The position numbers were made by a program, and so were the translations under genes. This document shows positions 9,107 through 17,682 of a stretch of 64,000 nucleotides of DNA, piece by piece. This stretch comes from Pyramidobacter porci (GTDB lineage: Bacteria > Synergistota > Synergistia > Synergistales > Dethiosulfovibrionaceae): positions 1-64,000 of the forward strand of contig NZ_VUNH01000013.1 of the NCBI RefSeq assembly GCF_009695745.1, given 5' to 3'. The notes under the pieces were generated by a model. The model was not told the origin of the DNA and did no database searches. It saw nothing but the letters and a program-made list of their open reading frames with translations. Within the stretch, counting starts at the first letter, position 1, and every line of letters starts with the position of its first letter.

Positions 9107-10912
9107 GTGGAATGTGACGACGCTTCGCTGCCGAAAGCCGCGTCCGATGAAAAAGGCGCGTTCCGCAACGCGCTCTTCTTCCTGCTGTTCGCGGTCAGTC
9201 TGACGCTGCCGAATCTGGTGTATTCAGGCACTTCGTTCTTTCAGACGCTGCACTTGATGAAGTGGTGCTTCGCGCTGGTCCCCGTCGGTCTGCTCGCGCT
9301 CTGCGCGGGCGGGCAGACGCTGCTCGACGGGGAACGCGGGCCGCTGCGCCTCGACGTTATGGGGCTTTATTGGCTGTTCTTCCTGGTTTTCGTGACGCTG
9401 CAGCCGCTGTGGGTGCCGCTCCGTTCCGTGCCCGGCTGGCAGCGCGAATGGTTCTTTTTCGCCGGCTGCGTCGTCTTCTATCTGGCGGCGTTCTCCTTTT
9501 TCAAGGAAAACTGGCTGCGTCCGATCCTCTGGATGGCGGCGCTGAACGCCACGATCAACGGGATTTTCGCCGAGCTGCAGGTACGCGGCATGGTCGCGCC
9601 GCTCCGGGGCCTGAAGCTGGTCATGCAGACGCCGGGGCACTACATCGGCAACACGGGACAGCAGAACATGTTCGCGTTATGGCTGGCGATGGCGCTGTTC
9701 TCGTCGCTGTTCCTCTTCGTCTGCTACGGCGGCCTTTTCGCCAAAAATTTCCGGAACAAGCTTATGATCGCCGGCAACCTGTCCTTCTATATGATCATGT
9801 CGTGGTGTCTGATCCGTTCCACAAGCCGTTCGGGGATCCTGGCGTTCTGGGTGGGGACGCTGGCGATGGCGCTGATGATCTTCTTCACTTCGCGGGACCG
9901 CGCTCAGCTCAAACGCGCCGCCCTCGGCATCGCTCTGTTCTTCGCCGTGCTGGCCGTGTTCATTCTCGCCGACACGGGACGGGGCTTCGACTTTTTGCTG
10001 AAGACGCGCGACATGATCAAAAACATCGCCGACATCGCCGCCCGCCGGGAAATTTGGCAGACGTCGCAGCAGGTCGGCGCGTTTCGGCCGCTGACCGGCG
10101 TCGGTCTGGGGCAGTTCAAATGGCACTATCTTCAGGGGCAGCACGTCGCCATGACGCTCGATCCTACCATGAAATGGCAGTTCACCTACTGGGCGCACAA
10201 CGAAATCCTGCAGTGGTTCTGCGAGTTCGGCCTGGGGGGCGTTGCGTCGCTGCTGCTGGCCGGTCTGGTCTGGCTGGCGGCGTTGTGCCGCTGCGTGCGC
10301 CGCCACCGCGGCCGCCGGCTGCCCATGGAGTTCCTCTGGGGAAGTTCGTTCCTGTTCCTGGTCTGGTTCGACGCGCTCTGGACGCGCCCGTTCCACCGCA
10401 TCGAGAATTCGCTCTGGGCCGCCCTCGCCTTCGCGCTTTGCAGCCGCCATCTTTTCCGGGACGAAGAGGGCGTGTCCGCGCCGAAGAAATTGCCTTCGCT
10501 GTTCTACCGCCTGACGGGCGCGTTCATGCTCGCCGCGGCGGTGGGCGGATTCTGGTTCGGCATCGACGGCATCCGCGCCGACTTGCTGCTGCGCCGCGCC
10601 GAAAGCTTCACCGACGACGTGGAGGAAAAAGCCCGGCTCATGAACATCGCCCGTCACAGTCCGATGGTGCGCGACCTGGCGGAACACGAGCTGGCCATGC
10701 TGCGCCTGCGCTTGGGCGAAAAGCTCGGCGACCGCGAGATCATCGCCGACGGCCTCAATCAGCTGATCGCCTGCTTCGTTCAGCAGCCCACGGCAGAGGA
10801 CTTCGCCACGCTGATGGACTACGCGCGCCGATCCAACATCGCCTCGCTGCTCGAATTTCTCGAACCGTACGCGCCGCCCTCGCCGCCGCCTGCAGCCGGG
10901 GCGGCAGGCTGA
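9107..10912 (+). CDS. O-antigen ligase (Wzy_C) family membrane protein
   Basis: About 601 residues with roughly a dozen hydrophobic segments in the first 470 residues, then a soluble, helical tail. The middle loop (NTGQQNMFALWLAMAL, then SWCLIRSTSRSGILAFWVG) and the late periplasmic loop ending WAHNEILQWFCEFGLGG are typical of the O-antigen ligase/polymerase superfamily. The start chosen is GTG at 9107, preceded by AAAGGGGG at good spacing; a TTG at 9077 is in frame but lacks a site. It is monocistronic and ends at a bidirectional terminator. Substrate is unknown: no glycosyltransferases are nearby, so it could act on a glycan or glycoprotein encoded elsewhere. Confidence 0.75.
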   Translation: MECDDASLPKAASDEKGAFRNALFFLLFAVSLTLPNLVYSGTSFFQTLHLMKWCFALVPVGLLALCAGGQTLLDGERGPLRLDVMGLYWLFFLVFVTLQPLWVPLRSVPGWQREWFFFAGCVVFYLAAFSFFKENWLRPILWMAALNATINGIFAELQVRGMVAPLRGLKLVMQTPGHYIGNTGQQNMFALWLAMALFSSLFLFVCYGGLFAKNFRNKLMIAGNLSFYMIMSWCLIRSTSRSGILAFWVGTLAMALMIFFTSRDRAQLKRAALGIALFFAVLAVFILADTGRGFDFLLKTRDMIKNIADIAARREIWQTSQQVGAFRPLTGVGLGQFKWHYLQGQHVAMTLDPTMKWQFTYWAHNEILQWFCEFGLGGVASLLLAGLVWLAALCRCVRRHRGRRLPMEFLWGSSFLFLVWFDALWTRPFHRIENSLWAALAFALCSRHLFRDEEGVSAPKKLPSLFYRLTGAFMLAAAVGGFWFGIDGIRADLLLRRAESFTDDVEEKARLMNIARHSPMVRDLAEHELAMLRLRLGEKLGDREIIADGLNQLIACFVQQPTAEDFATLMDYARRSNIASLLEFLEPYAPPSPPPAAGAAG

Positions 10913-10942
10913 TCTTCCGCCGCTCGATGAGAGAACCCGTAC

Positions 10943-10982
10943 AAAAAAATCCTGAACCGGAAAACCGGCTCAGGATTTTTTG
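10943..10982. terminator. Bidirectional terminator
   Basis: AATCCTGAACCGG pairs with CCGGCTCAGGATT, with A-runs and T-runs on both sides. It serves the plus-strand ligase-like gene and the minus-strand hydE. The hydE stop codon (10970-10972) lies inside the stem. Confidence 0.9.
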
Positions 10983-12043
10983 TAACGCGGCGGGAATCCG
11001 TAGGCGTCGCCGCGGCTGACCGCCAGACGGCGGCCGACGTTTTTCATGCGCAGGGCAAGAGAATCGCGGCACTCGGCAGCTTCGTCGCCGGCGCAGAGCT
11101 TATGGTCGTAGAGGGCGTAATCCCGGCGCACGGCCTGCGGCGAAAGATTCGGCATGACGACGTTGGCTCCGGCCAGAATCCCCAGCTCGCGCCCGTCCGC
11201 CGCGATCGTGCCCAGCGCCGTGGTAGCGGGAATCAGGGCTTTGGGAAAAAACAGGCGCAGCAGCGACAGGCACAGCAGCGTCAGCTCCAGAGTGCCCGCC
11301 GGCGCGTGTCCGAAAGGCGTGTCCCGCTGGGGGATGAAGGGGCCGATGCCGATCATCTGCGGCTGCAGTTCCTTCATGAATTGAAAGTCGGCGGCGAGAT
11401 GCGCGGAACTCTGTCCGGGGGAGCCGACCATGAACCCCGAACCGACTTGATAGCCCAGGCGTTTCAGCGTCCGCAGGCAGCGCTTGCGGTTTTCCGGGCG
11501 CTGCCGCAGCGGGTGGAGCATACGGTAATGTCCGTCGCAGGCCGTCTCGTGGCGCAGCAGATAACGCTCGGCGCCGGCGTCGAAAAACATCCGATAGGCA
11601 TCGTCGCTGCACTCGCCCACCGAAAGCGTCACCGCACAGTCGGGGAACTCGCGGCGGATGCAAGCCACGAGCGGCGCGATGCGCTCGGGCGGGTACTGCG
11701 GATCCTCGCCGCCCTGCAGCACGAACGTACGAAATCCCCAATCGTAGCCCCGCCGGCAGCAGCCGAGGATCTCCTCTTCGCCGAGGCGGTAGCGGCGCAC
11801 GGCGCCGTTGCCGCGGCGGATGCCGCAGTAATAGCAGTCGCTGCGGCACTCGTTGGTGAACTCGATCAGGCCGCGCATGTACACCTCGTCGCCGTAATAG
11901 ACGCGACACAGCTCCTGTGCCGCCTCCGCCAGCGTGCGGCGCAGCTGGGGCGAATTGTTTTCGAGCAGCGCCTGCAGATCCTGCGGCGGCAGATCATGCT
12001 CCGCGATCAAACGCATTGCGATCGCTTGAATTTTTTCATTCAT
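10970..12043 (-). CDS. hydE: [FeFe]-hydrogenase maturation radical SAM enzyme HydE
   Basis: About 357 residues from an ATG at 12043 (AAGAG eight bases upstream; the frame stays open to 12082). The radical SAM cluster motif CRSDCYYC follows GLIEFTNE, the characteristic HydE lead-in. GIRRGNG and VLQGGEDP are also HydE/BioB-like. HydE works with HydF and HydG to build the 2Fe subcluster of the H-cluster. It stands alone apart from a small membrane protein gene upstream; HydF, HydG and the hydrogenase are not in the window. The last codons fall inside the transcription terminator. Confidence 0.93.
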   Translation of the reverse strand: MNEKIQAIAMRLIAEHDLPPQDLQALLENNSPQLRRTLAEAAQELCRVYYGDEVYMRGLIEFTNECRSDCYYCGIRRGNGAVRRYRLGEEEILGCCRRGYDWGFRTFVLQGGEDPQYPPERIAPLVACIRREFPDCAVTLSVGECSDDAYRMFFDAGAERYLLRHETACDGHYRMLHPLRQRPENRKRCLRTLKRLGYQVGSGFMVGSPGQSSAHLAADFQFMKELQPQMIGIGPFIPQRDTPFGHAPAGTLELTLLCLSLLRLFFPKALIPATTALGTIAADGRELGILAGANVVMPNLSPQAVRRDYALYDHKLCAGDEAAECRDSLALRMKNVGRRLAVSRGDAYGFPPRYKKS

Positions 12044-12078
12044 AGCAGAGCTCTTTTCTGGCTCCCGACACCCGCCGG

Positions 12079-12396
12079 TCAAAGATCCCGATCGGCGCGG
12101 CGGGAATTTTTCCCTTCCTCCCGAACCGCATGAGAGGCCCCGACCGAATAAGGATTTTTATTGGGGCGCTCCGGCTCGGGAGCGTCGATGGCCCGCTTCA
12201 TGACGGCCATCGACAGCGACGAAAGCCCCAGCGGGAAAATCCACAGCCCCAGCAGCCCCCAGAACCAGCGCAGCGAAATCCCCGCCCAGTGATGGAGCGC
12301 CAGCGCGATCCAGGCTGGCGCCGACCACTCGGCGCTGAGCGCCAGCGATACCAGCAGCCCTGACCAAAAACCGTCCTGTTGCCGTTTTTTCGCCAT
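12079..12396 (-). CDS. Small two-helix membrane protein, function unknown
   Basis: A 105-residue protein starting at an ATG with AGAGG close upstream. It has two hydrophobic stretches (about residues 10-38 and 42-65), a basic N-terminus and a polar, charged C-terminus rich in Pro, Glu and Arg. The stop lies 36 bases before the hydE start, so they are probably cotranscribed. I do not recognise the family. A link to hydrogenase maturation is only positional. Confidence 0.6.
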   Translation of the reverse strand: MAKKRQQDGFWSGLLVSLALSAEWSAPAWIALALHHWAGISLRWFWGLLGLWIFPLGLSSLSMAVMKRAIDAPEPERPNKNPYSVGASHAVREEGKNSRRADRDL

Positions 12397-12750
12397 CGCC
12401 TCTCGTCCCCTTCCGGCGAACATTATAACAACTCAGCCAATGTCGGACAAGCGTACGACAATAAGAGCTCCGGCGCTTCCTTTTATCGTCCGGCGTCCGC
12501 TTGCCAGCGAGAATTCATTCTGCTATTTTACTGTATACAAAAAATGACAAATCTCATTTTATTCTTAATTTTGAACAGAAGAAATATTTCATCTCCGATT
12601 TTCTATGGTCAGAGTTAAAATTCTTTTGTATAATCCAATTATGCACTATTGGAGCTAAGGTTCCAAGAACTTTTCTCCGCCGGAGCGCAAATGAATCGGC
12701 TCTCGCGCCGCAGGCATGAGAGCGAAATTTTTGAGGAGGTGTTTTTCATC
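12397..12750. other. AT-rich intergenic region
   Basis: About 350 bases between divergent genes. Positions 12530-12650 are markedly AT-rich compared with the surrounding coding DNA. It contains a probable plus-strand promoter (12606-12634) for the aminotransferase and presumably a minus-strand one for the hydE unit. An imperfect AAATGA/TCATTT inverted repeat sits at about 12543-12560. No gene is seen. Confidence 0.6.
12606..12634 (+). promoter_or_regulatory. Probable aminotransferase promoter
   Basis: Consensus TATAAT at 12629-12634 with a weak TGGTCA -35 (12606-12611) 17 bases upstream. It leads into a roughly 110-base leader before the ATG at 12751. Confidence 0.5.
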
Positions 12751-13983
12751 ATGAGCAGCACTTGGAATGGCAATTTCAGCTACAAAGCGATGCACACACG
12801 CCCTTCGCCCGTCCGTGAGATCCTGGCGGTCATCAAAAAGCCCGGCATGATCTCCTTCGCCGGCGGCATGCCCGCGCCCGAGGTTTTTCCCGTCAACGAG
12901 TTCTACGAGAGCGCGCATCTGCTTAAGGACAACGGCACCGAACTGCTCCAGTACGGCACCACCGACGGCAACCCGGCGCTGCGCGAGTTCCTGATCAACT
13001 TCATGGAGCCGCGGCTCGGCCGCAAGGTCGGCATGGATCAGATTTTCCTGACCACCGGTTCGCAGCAGGCGCTCGACCTGTTCTCCTGGGCCATGCTCGA
13101 TCCCGGCGACGTCATCATCACCGAAGATCCGTCCTACATGGCCGCCATGACCGTGTTCATGAATCACGGCGGCGTGTGCCGCGGCATTCCCTGCGACGGC
13201 GACGGCCTTCAAGTCGAAAAGGTGCCCGCCCTGATCGAGTCGCTGCGCGCCGAGGGGAAAAAGGTCAAGTTCCTCTACACCATCGTCAACTTCCAAAACC
13301 CCGGCGGCATGACGATGGGCGTCGAAAAGCGCAAGAAGCTGGCAGCCATCGCCGAGGAATACGACATCGGCATTTTCGAGGACGATCCTTACGGCTACGT
13401 GCGTTACGAAGGCGATCACCTGCCCTCCATCTTCTCGTTCGACAAGGTCGGCAACGTGCTCTATGCCGGTTCGTTTTCCAAGATTCTGGCTCCCGGCACG
13501 CGTACGGGCTGGGTCATCGGCGACCCCGCCATCGTCCGCAAGATGTGCGTCTTCAAACAGAGCACCGACCTCTGTTCCAGTTCCGTCGATCAGGCCCTGA
13601 TCGCCGAGTACTGCCAGAAAGGACATCTCGTCAGACACCTGCCCAAAATCATCGACAATTACCGCAGACGCCGCGATTCTATGGAAGAGAGCATGAAGCG
13701 CCATCTGGCGCCTCTCGGCGTCACGTGGGTCAAGCCTCAGGGCGGCTTCTTCTACTGGATTAACGTTCCCGGCGTCAACACCGACGAACTGATGAAGCGC
13801 GCGCTCGACAAGAAGGTCGCCTTCATCCAGGGTTCCGCCTTCGCCGTCGAGCCCGGCGCCTGCACCAACAACGCCCGTTTGAACTACACCTACTGCTCGC
13901 CCGAAGTCATCGAAGAGGGCATCGCCCGCATCGCCGCGGCCATCCAGGAGATGAAGGCCGAAGCCGAAGGGATCAAAGCGTAG
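12751..13983 (+). CDS. PLP-dependent aminotransferase (2-aminoadipate/aromatic type)
   Basis: A 410-residue fold-type I class I/II aminotransferase. GSFSKILAPGTRTGW holds the PLP-binding lysine, with LYTIVNFQNPGG and FEDDPYGYVRYEG upstream. The opening PSPVREILAVIKKPGMISFAGG is typical of the MocR-like and 2-aminoadipate transaminase group. The start is the ATG after GAGGAGG; the frame opens earlier at 12649. It is single, ending at a strong terminator. A close paralogue lies at 19809-21029. Likely role: transaminating imported branched-chain or aromatic amino acids to 2-oxoacids. Exact substrate cannot be read from sequence. Confidence 0.9.
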   Translation: MSSTWNGNFSYKAMHTRPSPVREILAVIKKPGMISFAGGMPAPEVFPVNEFYESAHLLKDNGTELLQYGTTDGNPALREFLINFMEPRLGRKVGMDQIFLTTGSQQALDLFSWAMLDPGDVIITEDPSYMAAMTVFMNHGGVCRGIPCDGDGLQVEKVPALIESLRAEGKKVKFLYTIVNFQNPGGMTMGVEKRKKLAAIAEEYDIGIFEDDPYGYVRYEGDHLPSIFSFDKVGNVLYAGSFSKILAPGTRTGWVIGDPAIVRKMCVFKQSTDLCSSSVDQALIAEYCQKGHLVRHLPKIIDNYRRRRDSMEESMKRHLAPLGVTWVKPQGGFFYWINVPGVNTDELMKRALDKKVAFIQGSAFAVEPGACTNNARLNYTYCSPEVIEEGIARIAAAIQEMKAEAEGIKA

Positions 13984-14003
13984 TTCTTCGTAATCATATT
14001 TTT

Positions 14004-14030
14004 AGGAGGGGAAATTCCCCTCCTTTTTTT
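14004..14030 (+). terminator. Rho-independent terminator
   Basis: AGGAGGGGAAATTCCCCTCCT followed by seven or more Ts, about 20 bases after the aminotransferase stop. Confidence 0.95.
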
Positions 14031-14087
14031 GAAAAGAAATTTGGAATTTTTCGCAAGAGTCACTGCAAGCACAAAAGGAGATTATCC

Positions 14088-14567
14088 GTGAAAAAATCCT
14101 TTTTCTCGGCGCTTTTGGGAATCCTTATGGGCGGGCTCTTCGCGGCGTCAGCCTCCGCATCTCATTACGAAAACGACCGCTTCGGCTACGGCGTCGATGT
14201 GCCGGAGAGTTTCGCGCCGCAGCCGGAAGCGGAAAACGGCGACGGACGCGTTTTCATCAGCCGCTCCCCGCAGGGATAGATCGCCGTGGGGGGGCAGTAC
14301 AACGCGCTCGAGCGGACGCTCGCCGAGGCGGCCGACTTCGCCGCCGGAGAGCGTGTCATCGCTTACCGGCGTCTGAACGAGAAGCAGAACTGGTTCGTGC
14401 TGTCATGGCTCGACGACGAGGGAAAGATCGTCTATCTGCGGCAGCAGCTCAGCGGCGACACGATCTGCGCGCTCCAGTTTACATATCCCCCAAGCGAATA
14501 AAAAGCGTTTGATATCATCATCAAGAATATGGTCGCATCGTTCAGGATCCCGCCGGCGAACCAGTAG
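14088..14567 (+). pseudogene. Decayed small secreted protein gene (two in-frame stops)
   Basis: The frame opens with a clear signal peptide (KKSFFSALLGILMGGLFAASASA) preceded by AAAGGAG, then a HYENDRFGYGVDVPESF segment. TAG at 14277-14279 interrupts it, and the same frame continues without shift (IAVGGQYNALERTLAE...) to a TAA at 14499-14501. It continues again (KAFDIIIKNMVASFRI) to a TAG at 14565-14567. Composition and protein-like character persist across both stops, so the ancestor was a roughly 159-residue exported protein. I do not recognise its family. Readthrough of the TAG is conceivable, but the additional TAA makes decay more likely. Confidence 0.75.
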
Positions 14568-14647
14568 TTCCCATCAGAGCGTCATCCCCTCGCCGCGCGG
14601 CGGAGGAAACCTCGAATAGAATATTTCAACTCCAGGAGGGATATATC

Positions 14648-15853
14648 ATGCGCAAATTTCTGACGGCAGTTTGGGCGACGGCGTTTCTGTGCGCTGCCGG
14701 TACGGCTTTCGCGGCGGCGCCGTTCCACATCGGCGTCTGTACCGAGACCGTCTCGCAGGCGGAAGACAACCTGCGCGGCGCCGAGGAACTGATCCGCCGC
14801 TACGGCGAAGTGGCCGACGGCGGCTACATCAAGCACGTGACGATGCCGGACAACTTCATGGCCGAGATGGAGACGACCATCAGTCAGATCGCGGCTTTCG
14901 CCGACGATCCGCTGATGAAGGTGGTCGTGGTCATGACGGCCGTGCCCGGCACGACCGAAGCGTTCCGCCGTATCCGCGAAAAGCGTCCCGACATTCTGCT
15001 CTTCGCCGGCCAGCCGCAGGAGGATCCCGGCGTCATCGAGAGTATCGCCGATCTCGCCACCAACGTCGATTCGATCACCCGCGGCTATCTGATTATCTAC
15101 GGAGCCAAGAAGCTGGGCGCCACGGACTTCGTGCACATATCCTTCCCGCGCCACCTCAGCTCGGAGCTTAAACTGCGCCGCTTCAACATCATGAAGGCGG
15201 CCTGCGAGGACATGGGCATCAACTTCCATGCCGAGACGGCGCCCGACCCGATGAGCGACGTCGGCGTGGCCGGCGCGCAGCAGTTCATCCTCGAACACGT
15301 GCCCGCATGGCTTGACCGCTACGGCAAGCAGACGGCGTTTTTCTGCACCAATGACGCTCATACCGAGCCGCTGCTCAAGCAGATCGCCGCGCTCGGCGGC
15401 ATTTTCGTCGAAGCCGACGTGCCTTCGCCGTTGATGGGTTATCCCGGCGCGCTCGGCCTGGATCTTTCCAACGTGGCCGGCAACTTCCCCGCCATTCTCA
15501 AGCGTATCGAAGAAGAAGTCGTCAGACGCGGCGGCGCGAAGCGCATGGGCACCTGGGCGTACTCCTCCGGCTTCACGACCGTGGTCGGCCTCGCCGAGTA
15601 CGGCAAGAAGTGCGCGGAAGCCGGCGTCAGCGCCCAGAATTTCCGCCGCCAGTTCAAGGCCGAAGATCTGTTCGCCGTTTATGCGGCCAACACCCCCGGC
15701 GCCAAGTGGAACGGGTCTTATTACCGCGACGCGCAGACGGGGCTGGAGAAGAAGAATCACCTGCTGGTCTATCAGGACACGTACGTGTTCGGCCAGGGCT
15801 ACCTGGGCAACACCGAGCTGCCGATTCCCGAGAAATATCTGCAGATCAAATGA
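14648..15853 (+). CDS. DUF3798 periplasmic binding-like protein
   Basis: A 401-residue secreted protein with a signal peptide (about 1-23, ending AGTAFAAA) and strong AGGAGG. The body resembles two-lobed periplasmic binding proteins: HIGVCTETVSQAEDN at the start, alternating beta/alpha segments, FFCTNDAHTEPLLKQIAALGG in the middle and a Trp/Tyr-rich C-terminus. I recognise it as DUF3798, a family seen often in Synergistota and Fusobacteria. Its ligand is unknown. It has no adjacent permease; brnQ follows after a repeat-bearing spacer. Confidence 0.8.
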   Translation: MRKFLTAVWATAFLCAAGTAFAAAPFHIGVCTETVSQAEDNLRGAEELIRRYGEVADGGYIKHVTMPDNFMAEMETTISQIAAFADDPLMKVVVVMTAVPGTTEAFRRIREKRPDILLFAGQPQEDPGVIESIADLATNVDSITRGYLIIYGAKKLGATDFVHISFPRHLSSELKLRRFNIMKAACEDMGINFHAETAPDPMSDVGVAGAQQFILEHVPAWLDRYGKQTAFFCTNDAHTEPLLKQIAALGGIFVEADVPSPLMGYPGALGLDLSNVAGNFPAILKRIEEEVVRRGGAKRMGTWAYSSGFTTVVGLAEYGKKCAEAGVSAQNFRRQFKAEDLFAVYAANTPGAKWNGSYYRDAQTGLEKKNHLLVYQDTYVFGQGYLGNTELPIPEKYLQIK

Positions 15854-15907
15854 TCTCTCAAGAGATCACGCAGTAACCCTCTTTTTTAAAACGACAAACG
15901 TCACGAC

Positions 15908-15960
15908 GAATGTGTTCACCGCCCTCCGAGGGGAATCTACAAAGCGAGCTGCGCAGGCCG
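15908..15960 (+). repeat. Dispersed repeat, copy A
   Basis: Contains the shared core GGAATCTACAAAGCGAGCTG (plus CGCAG) at about 15931-15956. The same core occurs at 44853-44880 and, inverted, at 60412-60440, and a left-half relative occurs at 17442-17467. It sits in the 145-base spacer upstream of brnQ. Confidence 0.75.
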
Positions 15961-15998
15961 CACATCGGAAACTGAAAGCCTCTAGGATGTGAGATCAT

Positions 15999-17330
15999 AT
16001 GAACTCGAAGAACAAGGAAATTATCGTGATGGGTTTCGGTTTGTTTGCCATGTTTCTCGGCGCGGGCAACATTATTTTTCCTCCCTATATCGGGATTGTT
16101 TCCGGCGAAAAGTGGCCCGCAGGGCTCTTGGGCTTCGCAGTCACGGGAATCGGGATGCCTTTGCTCGGGCTGCTTGCCACATTCAGAGCCGGAGGCAATA
16201 TCGACAAATTCGCAGGGAAGGTCAGTCTGCCTTTTGCAAAGGCTTTCAACTTTGTCATCCTTCTGTGTATTGGCCCGTTGTTTGCTATCCCCCGGACGGC
16301 AGCGACGACCTTCGAGGTGGGGATCCTGCCCCTTTTGGGATCCTTTGACCCGGGAAGTATTTGGGGCATTTCCTGGAGGGCGATCCTGGTCTCCCTCGTC
16401 TTTTTCGTCATCACGCTCTATTTCTCTCTCAATCCTTCCCGGGTACTTGACCAGATTGGAAAATACTTTACCCCTGTTTTAATTCTGATGCTGGGCTTCA
16501 TTATCGCCAAGGGAATCCTCATGCCTATCGGCAAGCCGGTCGCTTCTGTTGTCGACAATGCCTTTGCTCTCGGTTTCACCGAGGGCTACCAGACCATGGA
16601 CGCCCTTGCCTCAATGGCTTTTGCGAGCATCATCATGGCTGATATCATGAGCCACGGTCATGGCAACACAGGGGAAGGGTTATCGATGGCCGTCAAGGTC
16701 GCTCTCGTTTCCATGCTGGGTTTCCTTTTTGTCTACGGAGGGCTCGTCTACCTGGGAGCTTCGGGGGGAGAGGTCTTCGCCAATGCGAAGGACGGGCACA
16801 CCGCCGTCACGGTCAGGCTCGTGGACGCCATCGCCGGCGTCGCCGGCAGATACGCCTTGGCCGGCGCCATGACCTTCGCTTGTCTCACCACAGCAATCGG
16901 TCTCACCACGGCGGTGGCGGGATATTTCGAAAAGCTCCTGGGCAAAAGGCTCTCCTATAAGATCCTGGTCTAGATCATCGTCACCGCCAGCGCCGTCCTT
17001 TCGGTGTACGGGGTGAGGCACATCATCTCTTTGTCCGTGCCGGTCCTGTGCGCCCTTTACCCTGTGGCCATCGTCCTGATTCTTCTCAACCTGGTTGACG
17101 GCGGGATCAATTCCGGGGTCTACCGCGGAGCCGTCGTCGGAGCCTTCCTCATGGGAATCCTCTATGGCTTGCAGCATGTGAGTGCAGTTGCTGAACGAGC
17201 CCGAAACATGCTGGCCGCCATCCCGCTTGGACAGGAGGGCTTTGCCTGGATTTTTACGGGCAGCCTTGGCGGGATCATCGGGGCAGCCTGGGCAAAAACG
17301 CACCGCCCAAACGCAGCATCCGAAAAATAA
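15999..17330 (+). pseudogene. brnQ: Branched-chain amino acid:cation symporter BrnQ, interrupted by in-frame TAG
   Basis: Residues 1-324 form a typical LIVCS-family carrier (MGFGLFAMFLGAGNIIFPP at the start, many hydrophobic helices, ACLTTAIGLTTAVAGYFEK near the break). TAG at 16971-16973 stops it, yet the same frame continues for 118 more codons with further membrane helices (SLSVPVLCALYPVAIVLILL) to TAA at 17328. Total length (about 443 codons) equals an intact BrnQ, so only this codon is wrong. Either it is a recent nonsense mutation or the TAG is suppressed or read through. Dispersed repeats flank the gene on both sides, and base composition at third positions looks less GC-biased than in neighbours, suggesting acquisition. 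Confidence 0.85.
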
Positions 17331-17413
17331 CTCCATTAAAGAGGCCCTGGTTGAAGTTTCCCTCAAGTTTTTGCCATTCTACTATTTCTTATAAAAAGCT
17401 TTGACATAGTTTT

Positions 17414-17467
17414 GCGGGGCGCCGCGAGCGGCTTGATTTTTTCGCAGCGCCCTTGTATTCGGCCTTT
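17414..17467 (-). repeat. Dispersed repeat, partial copy D
   Basis: TCGCAGCGCCCTTGTATTCG (17442-17461) matches TCGCAGCGCCCTTGTGTTCA in copy C (60439-60458), with CCTTT continuing in both. The other half of the unit has diverged. Together with copy A it brackets brnQ. Confidence 0.55.
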
Positions 17468-17499
17468 CAATATTAAGAGATAGTATTATACTGTTTCTT

Positions 17500-17556
17500 G
17501 ACTGGCACTGATACTGACTTTCATTGACGCTTTTCCATTGAAAATCAGCGCCAGTC
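17500..17556. repeat. Imperfect inverted repeat
   Basis: GACTGGCACTGAT (17500-17512) and ATCAGCGCCAGTC (17544-17556) pair with one mismatch, and the interior partly pairs again. It could be the remnant of a small mobile element or a structured 3' end for brnQ. Confidence 0.5.
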
Positions 17557-17562
17557 ACTCAA

Positions 17563-17596
17563 GACGGCGGCGTCCTCAGGCAGGAACGCCGCCGTC
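17563..17596 (+). terminator. GC-rich hairpin, possible terminator
   Basis: GACGGCGGCGT (17563-17573) pairs with ACGCCGCCGTC (17586-17596). No T-run follows, so it may be only a weak or Rho-assisted terminator before the panF promoter. Confidence 0.4.
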
Positions 17597-17654
17597 TCCG
17601 TTCCGGCTTCGCGCATCGAACGCCGAAAGGCACAGCCCGACGGCAAGACTTCGC

Positions 17655-17682
17655 TTGAGCCGCCGCGAATTTGTCGTATAAT
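17655..17682 (+). promoter_or_regulatory. Probable yhdT-panF promoter
   Basis: TTGAGC (17655-17660) and consensus TATAAT (17677-17682), 16-base spacer. Predicted start near 17689 leaves a 5' leader of about 190 bases that is GC-rich and likely structured. Confidence 0.6.

Noticed and set aside
15999-17330. Two separate transporter genes instead of an interrupted brnQ
   Set aside because: Both halves are in one frame and add up to one normal BrnQ, and the second half has no ribosome site at its first Met.
14088-17330. Pyrrolysine coding of the internal TAG codons
   Set aside because: One of the genes also has a TAA, TAG is used as an ordinary stop in neighbours, and no pyl genes are in the window. 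Kept only as a low-probability hypothesis.
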